This document shows positions 1-8,549 of a DNA stretch of 47,185 bases, piece by piece. The notes beneath the pieces are model-generated. The model saw nothing but the letters and a program-made list of their open reading frames with translations, made no database searches and had not been told where the DNA came from. Origin of the DNA: an uncultured Elusimicrobiales bacterium (GTDB lineage Bacteria; Elusimicrobiota; Elusimicrobia; Elusimicrobiales; Elusimicrobiaceae); assembly GCA_944325225.1 (NCBI GenBank), contig CALUZQ010000010.1, positions 1-47,185 of the forward strand, written 5' to 3'. Each line of letters begins with the position of its first letter. Position 1 is the stretch's first letter. Position numbers and translations under genes: made by a program.

Positions 1-870
1 AAAGCCATCAAGTCCACGCAGCAGATTATGCAGACGATGAAGATGATCTCCAGCGCCCGCATCCGCCGCGCCCAGGACGCGATGGAAGCCGCCCGTCCGT
101 TCGCCAAGAAAATGCTGGAGATGGTGGACGATTTAAAACAGGATATTCTGGCTATGCCCCAGCCCGAAGAGGGGGAAAGCTGGGAGGGCCGCTTCTTTAT
201 CAATAAAACCGGGGACCCCAACAAAATCGGGCTGCTGGTTATTACGGGCGATAAAGGATTGGCCGGATCGTTTAACGCAGTTATTTTGCGCAGCGTGCTG
301 CAGTTTTTAAAAGAACACAAAGAAAAAGAAATTTTTGTGTTTGCCGTGGGTAAAAAAGGGCGTGATTTTCTGGCCCGCTTAAAAATGCCCAACCTGCACA
401 TGGTGTATGAAAGCGTGGGGATTTTTCCCAAAGTTTCGTATGCCCATGCGGAACTGCTGGGGGAAGCCGTGCTGAAAACTTATTTTGAGCAGCATTTGGG
501 CGGCGTAACCCTGATTTATAATGATTTTAAATCCCTGGCCAGCCAAAACCTGGTGGAAGAAAAGCTTTTGCCTTTTGATTTTGAGAGTATTGCCAATAAA
601 AAGGAAGAAAGTGATTTCTTATTTGAACCGGGTATGGTGGAAATTTTTAAATTGCTGGTACCCCGCTTGGTAAAAGCCAATATGTACCGCATTTTATTAG
701 AGTCCCAGGCCGCCAACCTGGCTGCTACCATGAACGCGATGGACGCCGCCAGCAAAAACGCCGGGGAACTGGTTACGGCGCTGGGTGTAAAACTCAACAA
801 AGTGCGCCAGGCCGGCATTACCAACGAAATTTTGGATATTGTCAACGGAGCGGAAGCTCTTAACAGTTAA
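1..870 (+). CDS. atpG: ATP synthase F1 gamma subunit, 5' end cut by window
   Basis: Central rotor shaft of F1Fo ATP synthase; it turns inside the alpha3beta3 head and couples proton flow to ATP synthesis at the inner membrane. The reading frame is open to base 1, so the start lies outside the window and the internal Met at base 28 is not the start. The N-terminal helix motif (QTMKMISSARIRRAQ) and the C-terminal helix (MDAASKNAGEL, then NKVRQAGITNEILDIV) are the two conserved gamma ends that pair as a coiled coil. The middle is divergent, as usual. atpD follows after 19 bases with a CAGGAAA ribosome site, so this is the standard atpG-atpD-atpC order; atpA should lie just upstream. Identity is secure. 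Confidence 0.96.
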   Translation, partial: KAIKSTQQIMQTMKMISSARIRRAQDAMEAARPFAKKMLEMVDDLKQDILAMPQPEEGESWEGRFFINKTGDPNKIGLLVITGDKGLAGSFNAVILRSVLQFLKEHKEKEIFVFAVGKKGRDFLARLKMPNLHMVYESVGIFPKVSYAHAELLGEAVLKTYFEQHLGGVTLIYNDFKSLASQNLVEEKLLPFDFESIANKKEESDFLFEPGMVEIFKLLVPRLVKANMYRILLESQAANLAATMNAMDAASKNAGELVTALGVKLNKVRQAGITNEILDIVNGAEALNS

Positions 871-874
871 TTAA

Positions 875-2308
<1,434 letters not shown>

Positions 2309-2311
2309 GCT

Positions 2312-2722
2312 ATGGCCAAAAAACTGACCCTCAACTTAATTACGCCGGAAAAACAGCTCATTGCCAACCGGGAAGCCGATATGATAGTTCTGCCGGCTTT
2401 GCTGGGCGAAATGGGCATATTGCCCGGGCATATCAAAACGATTGTCCAGCTGGGTATGGGTTCCCTGCGTTATAAAAAGGACGGGAAAGAAGAAGAATTC
2501 GCCGTATTGGGCGGGTTTGCCGAAGTACTGAATAATGTGGTGAATGTCTTTGCGGAAGGGGCGGACCTCGCCGATGAAATTGACGAGGAAGCGGAAAAAC
2601 AAAAAATCAAAGCCGCCAAAGAATCGCTTTCCCGCAAAGATGCCGATATTGATTTTGAGCTGGCTGAGCTTGAAATCAAACAGGCCATCGCCCGTATGAA
2701 AGTTAAAAAAAGACATATGTAA
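2312..2722 (+). CDS. atpC: ATP synthase F1 epsilon subunit
   Basis: Small regulatory subunit of F1 (136 aa) that sits on the gamma foot and inhibits ATP hydrolysis through its C-terminal helices. The N-terminal beta-sandwich is recognisable (LNLITPEKQLIANREAD, then LPALLGEMGILPGH). The C-terminal part is a charged helical hairpin rich in E and K. It starts 3 bases after atpD. A strong hairpin terminator follows immediately, so this ends the ATP synthase operon. Confidence 0.95.
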   Translation: MAKKLTLNLITPEKQLIANREADMIVLPALLGEMGILPGHIKTIVQLGMGSLRYKKDGKEEEFAVLGGFAEVLNNVVNVFAEGADLADEIDEEAEKQKIKAAKESLSRKDADIDFELAELEIKQAIARMKVKKRHM

Positions 2723-2733
2723 TTTGTTGTTGC

Positions 2734-2768
2734 TTTAAAAAGCCCTGCTTGCCGCGGGGCTTTTTAAA
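2734..2768 (+). terminator. Rho-independent terminator of the atp operon
   Basis: Inverted repeat in which TTTAAAAAGCCC pairs with GGGCTTTTTAAA around a short loop. It lies 12 bases after the atpC stop. The T-rich 3' arm serves as the U tract; the symmetry would also let it work on the other strand. Confidence 0.9.
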
Positions 2769-2786
2769 TAAGCGCGTTTGTACCCG

Positions 2787-2817
2787 TTCAAACAGGACGG
2801 AAAGAAATTCATATAAT
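2787..2817 (+). promoter_or_regulatory. Probable promoter of the SPFH gene
   Basis: A perfect TATAAT box lies at 2812-2817, with TTCAAA at 2787-2792 as a weak -35 at 19-base spacing. It is placed after the atp terminator and about 30 bases before the next start codon, which has its own AAGGAG ribosome site. The -10 is convincing, the -35 is not. Confidence 0.55.
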
Positions 2818-2848
2818 ATCAAAAGCGAAATTCCCATAAGGAGTCTGT

Positions 2849-3658
2849 ATGAGAAATATAACCCCCCTGAAATTGGATTGGAAAAAAATCGCATTGTCGG
2901 CGGTATTGCTGGTATTGTTGGTGTGTGCTTTCGGATCATTTTTTACGGTGTCGGCCGGGAATGTGGCGGTTAAGCTGCGGTTTGGCAAAATTATCGGGGC
3001 CTATGGCGAAGGGCTGCACTTAAAAATGCCATTTATAGATACGGTGGAAAAATTTTCTGTTCGTATTAAAAAAGATTCTTTTGATACGGAGGCCTTCTCC
3101 AAAGATTTGCAAACCGTCGGCTTGACGCTGGCTATCAACCACCGGATTCTGCCCGATACCATTGAATCCATTTACCGCAACCTGGGGCCGGAATATACGA
3201 CCACGGTGTTAAAACCGATGGTAGAAGAATGGACCAAGGCCGTCATTGCCAAATACTCGGCGGACAGTTTAATTTCCAACCGGGTGGAAGTGGCGCGGGA
3301 ATTAGATCAAATTCTCAAAGAAAAGATGAAAGAAAAAGAAGTGATTGTATCGGATATCGCCATTACAAATTTTGAATTTTCTCCTCAGTTTTTAAAAGCG
3401 GTGGAAGAAAAGCAAATTGCCGAGCAGGAAGCCAAACGGGCCACCAATTTGGTGGAAAAAGTAAAGAAAGAAGCGGAACAGAAAATCCTGCAGGCCGAAG
3501 CGGAAGCCAAGTCCCTGCGGCTGCAGCGGGAAGTAGTGTCCGACAATTTAATTAAACTGCGCCAGGTGGAAGCGCAGCTAAAAGCCATTGAAAAATGGGA
3601 CGGCCGCATGCCTACTTATATGGCGGGCGACCAAATGCCTTTTGTAATGACCAAGTAA
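2849..3658 (+). CDS. SPFH/Band 7 (prohibitin-like) membrane protein
   Basis: A 269-aa protein with one N-terminal membrane helix (about residues 10-32), then an SPFH domain (GNVAVKLRFGKIIGAYGEGLHLKMPF is the typical opening, here split by the reader as GNVAVKLRFG and EGLHLKMPF). The C-terminal third is a long charged helix rich in A, E and K, as in prohibitins and HflC. Family members form large rings in the membrane and often control FtsH-type proteases. No FtsH or HflK partner is adjacent, so the role here is open. The ribosome site is AAGGAG, 6 bases before ATG. It is transcribed alone, between two terminators. Confidence 0.88.
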   Translation: MRNITPLKLDWKKIALSAVLLVLLVCAFGSFFTVSAGNVAVKLRFGKIIGAYGEGLHLKMPFIDTVEKFSVRIKKDSFDTEAFSKDLQTVGLTLAINHRILPDTIESIYRNLGPEYTTTVLKPMVEEWTKAVIAKYSADSLISNRVEVARELDQILKEKMKEKEVIVSDIAITNFEFSPQFLKAVEEKQIAEQEAKRATNLVEKVKKEAEQKILQAEAEAKSLRLQREVVSDNLIKLRQVEAQLKAIEKWDGRMPTYMAGDQMPFVMTK

Positions 3659-3686
3659 AAAGGTTTTAAAACAAATTTCGGAAAGG

Positions 3687-3725
3687 TATAATAAAAGGAA
3701 GGATTGATTTCCTTCCTTTTATTTT
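3687..3725 (+). terminator. Terminator hairpin after the SPFH gene, with a -10-like box at its foot
   Basis: AAAAGGAAGG (3693-3702) pairs perfectly with CCTTCCTTTT (3711-3720) around an 8-base loop, followed by ATTTTT. Directly in front, 3687-3692 is a perfect TATAAT. The hairpin lies 34 bases after the SPFH stop and fits a terminator; whether TATAAT acts as a promoter for the next gene is unclear. Confidence 0.8.
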
Positions 3726-3744
3726 TCAGTCGGCCGGGGGTATT

Positions 3745-4884
3745 GTGAAAACCGTTTTAAAATTGATATTGCTGTTATTGGTATTGGCCGGGATTTATTG
3801 GTTTGTGTTTTATAAAACGCCGGAGCAACAGCTGTTTGAGCGAACGCTTTCGGCGGCCCGCGCGGGGGATACGCAAGCCGCCTTTGAAGTAGCCGGGCTG
3901 TATGCATCCGGACGCGGTACGGCGGCCCCGAACGGGAACCAAGCCGCGGAATGGTATCGCAAGGCGGCGGCGGAGGGGAATGTACAAGCCGCGTGGGAAT
4001 TGGCTCGGCTCTATATCCAGGGGACGGTGCTCCCGCAAAATTTAGAAGAAGCCGCTGTTTATTTGCAATTAGCGGCCCGCGCCGGCTATGCCGACGCGCA
4101 AAATGAATTAGCCCGTTTCTATGCCCAAGGATTAGGCGGCCTGCCTACCCACGCTGGGGAGGCGCTTTATTGGTATTTGCAAGCGGCGGCTCAGGGGCAG
4201 GAAAATGCGCAAAATGCTGCCCAAGATGTGCAGCTGGAAGATCCGCAGCTGTATGAAGCCGTCAGCCGTTTTGCCGGCGTGCTGACCCGCGCGGAGCAGG
4301 GGAATTCCCAAGCCCAGCTGGAAGCCGGGCAGGCCCTGCACAGCGGTTATCCGCGCGCCCGCAACGATGAAGAGTCCTTTGAATGGCTGACGCGCTGTTG
4401 GCAGGAAGGCGACAAATTGCCGCAGGCCGCTTACGAGCTTTCCCAGCTGTATCAAAACGGGGAGGGAACCGAAAAAGACGAAGCCAAAGCGATGGAACTG
4501 CTCAGCGTGGCGGCGCAAGCCAAAAATCCCGATGCGCAATACCAGTTTGGGGCCTTGGCGTATGGCGCCAATCCGCCGAAATACGAGGACGCTTTCGCCT
4601 GGTTTTCCAACGCTGCGGCGGCCGGGCAGCCGCAGGCCCAATATATGACGGGGTTTCTGCTGATGCAAGGCCAGGGCACTCCGAAATCGGTACCGCTGGC
4701 AATTGATTTTTTCCGCAAAGCCGCCGAGCAAAACCACACCGCGGCTCAGTATGTGTTAGGCCAAATTTACTGGAAAGGGCTGGGCGTTGCGGTTGATAAA
4801 AAGCAGGGGGAACAATGGCTCCGCCGCGCAGCCGACGGCGGCAGTGAACCCGCCAAAGCTTTGCTTAGCGAAATTGCCCAATAA
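3745..4884 (+). CDS. Membrane-anchored Sel1/TPR-like repeat protein
   Basis: A 379-aa protein with an uncleaved N-terminal membrane helix (LILLLLVLAGIYWFVFY, about residues 7-23), then about eight Sel1-like repeats to the end. Repeat signatures such as EWYRKAAAEGN, WFSNAAAAGQPQAQY and FFRKAAEQNHTAAQY recur about every 36 residues, with G.G turns (YQNGEGTEKD, MQGQGTPKS). Such solenoids bind other proteins and often sit in the periplasm. The start is GTG; a run of G (GGGGG) 5-9 bases upstream is the only ribosome site. It converges on the protease array and shares a two-way terminator with it. No specific function can be assigned. Confidence 0.82.
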   Translation: MKTVLKLILLLLVLAGIYWFVFYKTPEQQLFERTLSAARAGDTQAAFEVAGLYASGRGTAAPNGNQAAEWYRKAAAEGNVQAAWELARLYIQGTVLPQNLEEAAVYLQLAARAGYADAQNELARFYAQGLGGLPTHAGEALYWYLQAAAQGQENAQNAAQDVQLEDPQLYEAVSRFAGVLTRAEQGNSQAQLEAGQALHSGYPRARNDEESFEWLTRCWQEGDKLPQAAYELSQLYQNGEGTEKDEAKAMELLSVAAQAKNPDAQYQFGALAYGANPPKYEDAFAWFSNAAAAGQPQAQYMTGFLLMQGQGTPKSVPLAIDFFRKAAEQNHTAAQYVLGQIYWKGLGVAVDKKQGEQWLRRAADGGSEPAKALLSEIAQ

Positions 4885-4896
4885 GATTGAATCCGC

Positions 4897-4927
4897 AAAA
4901 AACCCCGGGATTTAACCCGGGGTTTTT
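4897..4927. terminator. Bidirectional terminator between convergent genes
   Basis: AAAAAACCCCGGG, loop ATTTAA, then CCCGGGGTTTTT. A and T runs on both sides let it end transcription of the Sel1 gene (plus) and of the protease array (minus). Confidence 0.9.
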
Positions 4928-4957
4928 CTTTATGCAAAACCACTGTTTTCAACCGTT

Positions 4958-6142
4958 TTACAAATCGTAAGAAGAAACTTCCTTCGTTTTTAAATTAACC
5001 GTAATCATGCGTTTGGTCGGTTGTTGGGTAACCTCTATTTGGGCCGTTCCGTTTTTTCCCCGCCAACGCCGCGGATGTGGATATAAGGCCAAATCTTTAT
5101 CCGTACGAATGGTTCCGTTTTTAACCAACAGCAACTGCAGTTCGTCTGCCCAATGCAGTGGGGCTAAGGTTTCCAGGTGGTCGTAATCTACTTTATATTC
5201 TTCGTGCCAAAGCTGAAAGGCCAACAAGTTTTGACCGCGGCGGTTAATCATTACGGAGTAAATGTATTCGTTGATATCAATTTGCCCGATTATCTGTCCG
5301 TTTAGGACCAGATCGCGGGTTTTACTGCCGTTGTTATGGGCGGCTTCTATCAAATCCCGCAGAAACGAAACCGGTACGGCATAACTTTCCATTTTGGACT
5401 TGGAACTGCCGCAGTGTATGCCCACTAATTCGTTGTTTTCGTTTAAAAGGGGGCCACCGCAGGCGCCGGCCCGTTCATGATTGCCAAATTCAAAAGAAGT
5501 AATAATTCTCCCCGGCGAAGACAACAACACCCGGCGATTGGGAACAATGTGAAAATCTCCTTCAAAAAACCCATACGAACGGAGCATATCTCCGGATTTG
5601 GGGGCGTCTTCGGCCAGCGGTATGGGGTGAACAAAATCGGAAATATCTTCTTTGATGCGCAGCAGGGCAATATCGGCCATGCCGGCATTTCCTTTGGCGG
5701 CTACCTCAAACGGAAAATCCAACGGAATTCCCGTTTGGGTTGTTATATGGAGAGAGGTCCCCTCTCCCAATAAATCCAATACATGGGCAGCGGTTACCCC
5801 CCAAAGGTATTTTTCCCCTTCGCGCATTTCTTCTATAAAAAATACGGAAGGAGTAAAGGGAACAAATCCATACAGCTCCGGATTTTTTAAGGTGGCCATT
5901 CGCTCCAAAAACGAGGCGTCAAAAGCGGCTATTTGCTGTTGTTTGAGAGAGAGTTCCTTTGCTTTTGCCGCTTTTGCGGCGGCGCGTTGGATTTTGGCCG
6001 CCGCGGCGGCGGTACTTTTGCGTACTGTAGGTAAGGGTTTACCCATTTGTTTAAATTGTTTGAACAAGTTTTTCTGCCCGTAGGAATTTGAAAAACCAAA
6101 CAATATCAAAACAGCCAATAATGCAAAAGAATAATTTTTCAT
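4958..6142 (-). CDS. Secreted trypsin-fold protease, Cys nucleophile (array member 4)
   Basis: A 394-aa protein. I start it at the ATG at 6142 because a signal peptide follows directly (KNYSFALLAVLILFGFSNSYGQ split: KNYSFALLAVLI, then LFGFSNSYGQ); the open frame continues 15 codons upstream but lacks a signal there. After an Ala/Lys-rich stretch (about 44-62) comes a chymotrypsin-fold domain: His120 in WGVTAAHV, Asp157 in GMADIALLRI, and GACGGPLL with Cys228 where serine proteases have the Ser of GDSGGP. GxCGG is the nucleophile motif of viral 3C-type cysteine proteases. There is no PDZ domain. A C-terminal module of about 130 residues is shared with the three upstream paralogs. The start is 2 bases from the stop of the upstream gene, so translation is coupled. 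Export to periplasm or surface is inferred from the signal peptide; the substrate is unknown. Confidence 0.82.
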   Translation of the reverse strand: MKNYSFALLAVLILFGFSNSYGQKNLFKQFKQMGKPLPTVRKSTAAAAAKIQRAAAKAAKAKELSLKQQQIAAFDASFLERMATLKNPELYGFVPFTPSVFFIEEMREGEKYLWGVTAAHVLDLLGEGTSLHITTQTGIPLDFPFEVAAKGNAGMADIALLRIKEDISDFVHPIPLAEDAPKSGDMLRSYGFFEGDFHIVPNRRVLLSSPGRIITSFEFGNHERAGACGGPLLNENNELVGIHCGSSKSKMESYAVPVSFLRDLIEAAHNNGSKTRDLVLNGQIIGQIDINEYIYSVMINRRGQNLLAFQLWHEEYKVDYDHLETLAPLHWADELQLLLVKNGTIRTDKDLALYPHPRRWRGKNGTAQIEVTQQPTKRMITVNLKTKEVSSYDL

Positions 6143-6144
6143 TG

Positions 6145-7353
6145 TTATTTTTCTACCTTTTTTATTGTAGCTGAGGAAATATTCCATTCATACCATCGCA
6201 TACTTCGTTTAGCGGAGGAACGGTCCCCTTGCTGTACCACAATGCGAATCGTATCATCAGGGCCGACATTTAAAAATCGTTCTAAATGGGCGTAGTCCAA
6301 AAACGGATAACTGTAAATGGTTTTAATCAGCCGGCCGTTGCGCAGCTGCTGAATGGAGTGAATGTTCTCGTTGGCGTGTAAAATGCCCAGTGTTTTGCCT
6401 AGCAGCTTCAGCGGTACTCCGCCGGTTAAGGAAGGATCCTTCGCTTGGCTGGCCAGCAGCCGCACCCAAGCAATCGGTACGATGTGGTTAAAAGGATTAA
6501 TGATCACGCGTTTGTTTTCAGATAACCATTTTAACCAATCCGCCGCTTGGATTGTTTCCGGTAAAATCATACCGGCAAAAACACCCACCGCTTTGCCGTT
6601 TTTAAGCAAGGGGGAACCGCAATAACCGTTGCGGATTGGAAAGTCCTCATACCGCGCCAAAATACGGTGCTCGCTGGAAAATAATACGCCAATATGGGCA
6701 AACCAACCAAAATTGCCGTGGGAAAACCCGGCCGACTGTACTTGGGACTGGGCGGCGGGGAGGGCATAATCCGGTTCTAAGGGGACCAGCTGAGCGAGTG
6801 CGTCCGGCGGTATGCGGAAAATGGCAATATCAGCCCCGTGCACATTTCCTTCCCGCACCGAGAACACTTGAAAGAATTGCGGTGTACCGTCTTCGCCGGG
6901 GATTGACATAAAAGGAGAGCGGCCAATATCATCTAATACATGGCGTGCGGTAACCCCCCAGATTTCTCCGTCTATATTAACAGCAAAAGCGGACCCTTTG
7001 CCGTGGGACTGCGGACTGTGCTGTAAGGTAAAAACTGCTTTTTTGATGTTGGGTGGCGGCGGTAAAAGCGGGCGCGGGGCGATGCGGGGCACGCTGGGTG
7101 TCAGCAAAGGCGCAACGGAGACCCAGCCCCCGCGGGTTGCAATCCGAGATGCGATTATCGCTTCCATAGAATGGCGTGCCGTGGGGGTAAGCCCTTTGGA
7201 AACCGTCGGCCGCGGCGTATGCTTTTTCTTAATCCATAGTTTTTTGAGGATTCGTTGCAGCTGATTTGGTTGTGCAGCAACAGGAACGGAAATCCCGCTG
7301 CACAGGAAAAATAGGGCCGTACTTATAACGGCTAACCGGGTGATGGTGCGCAT
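6145..7353 (-). CDS. Secreted trypsin-fold protease, Cys nucleophile (array member 3)
   Basis: A 402-aa paralog of its neighbours. Signal peptide about residues 1-27 (ending PVAAQ), then a basic, Pro-rich linker up to about residue 102. Protease domain: His138 in IWGVTARHV, Asp175 in GADIAIFRI, Cys245 in NGYCGSPLL. The oxyanion Gly and the GSP after the nucleophile are kept, so only Ser-to-Cys has changed. The shared C-terminal module follows (GILHANENIHSIQQL, then DYAHLERFLNVG). ATG at 7353 has a good AAGGAG ribosome site; the gene sits 2 bases from both neighbours of the array. Active cysteine protease is an inference from the intact triad. Confidence 0.82.
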   Translation of the reverse strand: MRTITRLAVISTALFFLCSGISVPVAAQPNQLQRILKKLWIKKKHTPRPTVSKGLTPTARHSMEAIIASRIATRGGWVSVAPLLTPSVPRIAPRPLLPPPPNIKKAVFTLQHSPQSHGKGSAFAVNIDGEIWGVTARHVLDDIGRSPFMSIPGEDGTPQFFQVFSVREGNVHGADIAIFRIPPDALAQLVPLEPDYALPAAQSQVQSAGFSHGNFGWFAHIGVLFSSEHRILARYEDFPIRNGYCGSPLLKNGKAVGVFAGMILPETIQAADWLKWLSENKRVIINPFNHIVPIAWVRLLASQAKDPSLTGGVPLKLLGKTLGILHANENIHSIQQLRNGRLIKTIYSYPFLDYAHLERFLNVGPDDTIRIVVQQGDRSSAKRSMRWYEWNISSATIKKVEK

Positions 7354-7355
7354 AA

Positions 7356-8546
7356 CTATACTCCTTTTGGTGCCACTGTATGCTGTTTCAAGTCCACCAG
7401 GTAGCTGTATGTTTGTGTGTGTTTGTTGCGGATGATAATTTCTGCTTGTGTGGCATCGGTTAAATCAAACAAACTGTCTAAAAACAGTAAATCAAAGAAA
7501 GGGTTGCGCGTCAACTGTTTGGCAGTACCGTCCTGGTAATAAACCGTAATTGCGGCGACAAATTCATGAGGGGATAAGTAACCGATTCGTACGCCGTCAA
7601 ACAGCATGACCCGGCGTGCAGAACCGGGTTGGCGGTATTGACGGAGCAAATCATATGCCCGCGAGAAAGGCACCACTTCACTGATGTAAGATAAATCGGC
7701 TTGCGGCAAGGAAGGGAAGTTTTCTTTAGCTAAATACCACTGCAGCTGTTTATCGCGGGGCGAGTAGCCGCCGGTTTCAATCCCGATGGCCTGCCCGTGA
7801 TTGTTTAACACCAAGCTGCCGGCAAAACCGGGCTGCGTTTGGTTGGCGGGGGTCCAATCGGTTACGATGCGTTCTCCGTTTACTGCCAGAACTTTGCGTA
7901 ACATTTTGGTATAAGACCCGTTGTTAAATCCGTAAGCAAACACGGTGGCGCCGGTTTTGGTTTCTGTATCGGCCGGAAGGATGGGGCGGGCGACTTCCGC
8001 GGCTTGCGGCGGCAGCTGGATTAGGGCCGCATTTAACCCGTATTTGCGGCCGGATAAAACAATTTTCGCTGGGTAAGTATAAGTGTGGCCGTCCGCATAA
8101 AAAGTAACATTTACCTGGGGGCCCATATTTTGCACCACATGGGCGGCCGTTAATCCCCATAAAACGGTTTGCCCGTTGTACTCTTCGGCAAATACAAAAC
8201 CGCTGGCTTGAAACCCATTCTTAACTGTGGGGGAAGAAATAGTAAAAATGAAATGATTGGCATATTTTTCAAAAGGCATCAGCGCAAGAGGTTGCAGGAA
8301 CGGTTTTTTTACTTGCACCTGGGCGGTCATTCGGCGGGAAATCTGCAAAGCGGCTGATCCAGAGATTCCTGCTTGTACAAAAGGAGCCGGCTGTTTGGTA
8401 AACCGGGCAGACAGTTGTTTTTTAAGATGGGCCAACCAAAGAGCTTCCCCGGCTTTGGCCGCCACCGGCTGCGCTGCAGCTTGGGAACCAAGCACAGTTA
8501 AAAAAAGCGATAACAGCAGACCAGCCAGTAACAATTGTTTTTTCAT
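7356..8546 (-). CDS. Secreted trypsin-fold pseudoprotease (array member 2)
   Basis: A 396-aa paralog with a signal peptide (about 1-26, ending SQAAAQ). The fold is kept (WGLTAAHVVQNMG with His136; PGFAGSLVLNNHGQAIGIETGG) but two triad positions are lost: the Asp position is Asn172 (GLNAALIQL against G.ADIALLRI) and the nucleophile position is Ala242. It should have no peptidase activity. The open frame is intact and in step with its neighbours, so it is probably kept for binding or for regulating the active paralogs. The same C-terminal module is present (IGYLSPHEFVAAITVYY, then FFDLLFLDSLF). It starts 3 bases after the stop of the first array gene, with little of a ribosome site of its own. 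Confidence 0.82.
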   Translation of the reverse strand: MKKQLLLAGLLLSLFLTVLGSQAAAQPVAAKAGEALWLAHLKKQLSARFTKQPAPFVQAGISGSAALQISRRMTAQVQVKKPFLQPLALMPFEKYANHFIFTISSPTVKNGFQASGFVFAEEYNGQTVLWGLTAAHVVQNMGPQVNVTFYADGHTYTYPAKIVLSGRKYGLNAALIQLPPQAAEVARPILPADTETKTGATVFAYGFNNGSYTKMLRKVLAVNGERIVTDWTPANQTQPGFAGSLVLNNHGQAIGIETGGYSPRDKQLQWYLAKENFPSLPQADLSYISEVVPFSRAYDLLRQYRQPGSARRVMLFDGVRIGYLSPHEFVAAITVYYQDGTAKQLTRNPFFDLLFLDSLFDLTDATQAEIIIRNKHTQTYSYLVDLKQHTVAPKGV

Positions 8547-8549
8547 AAG

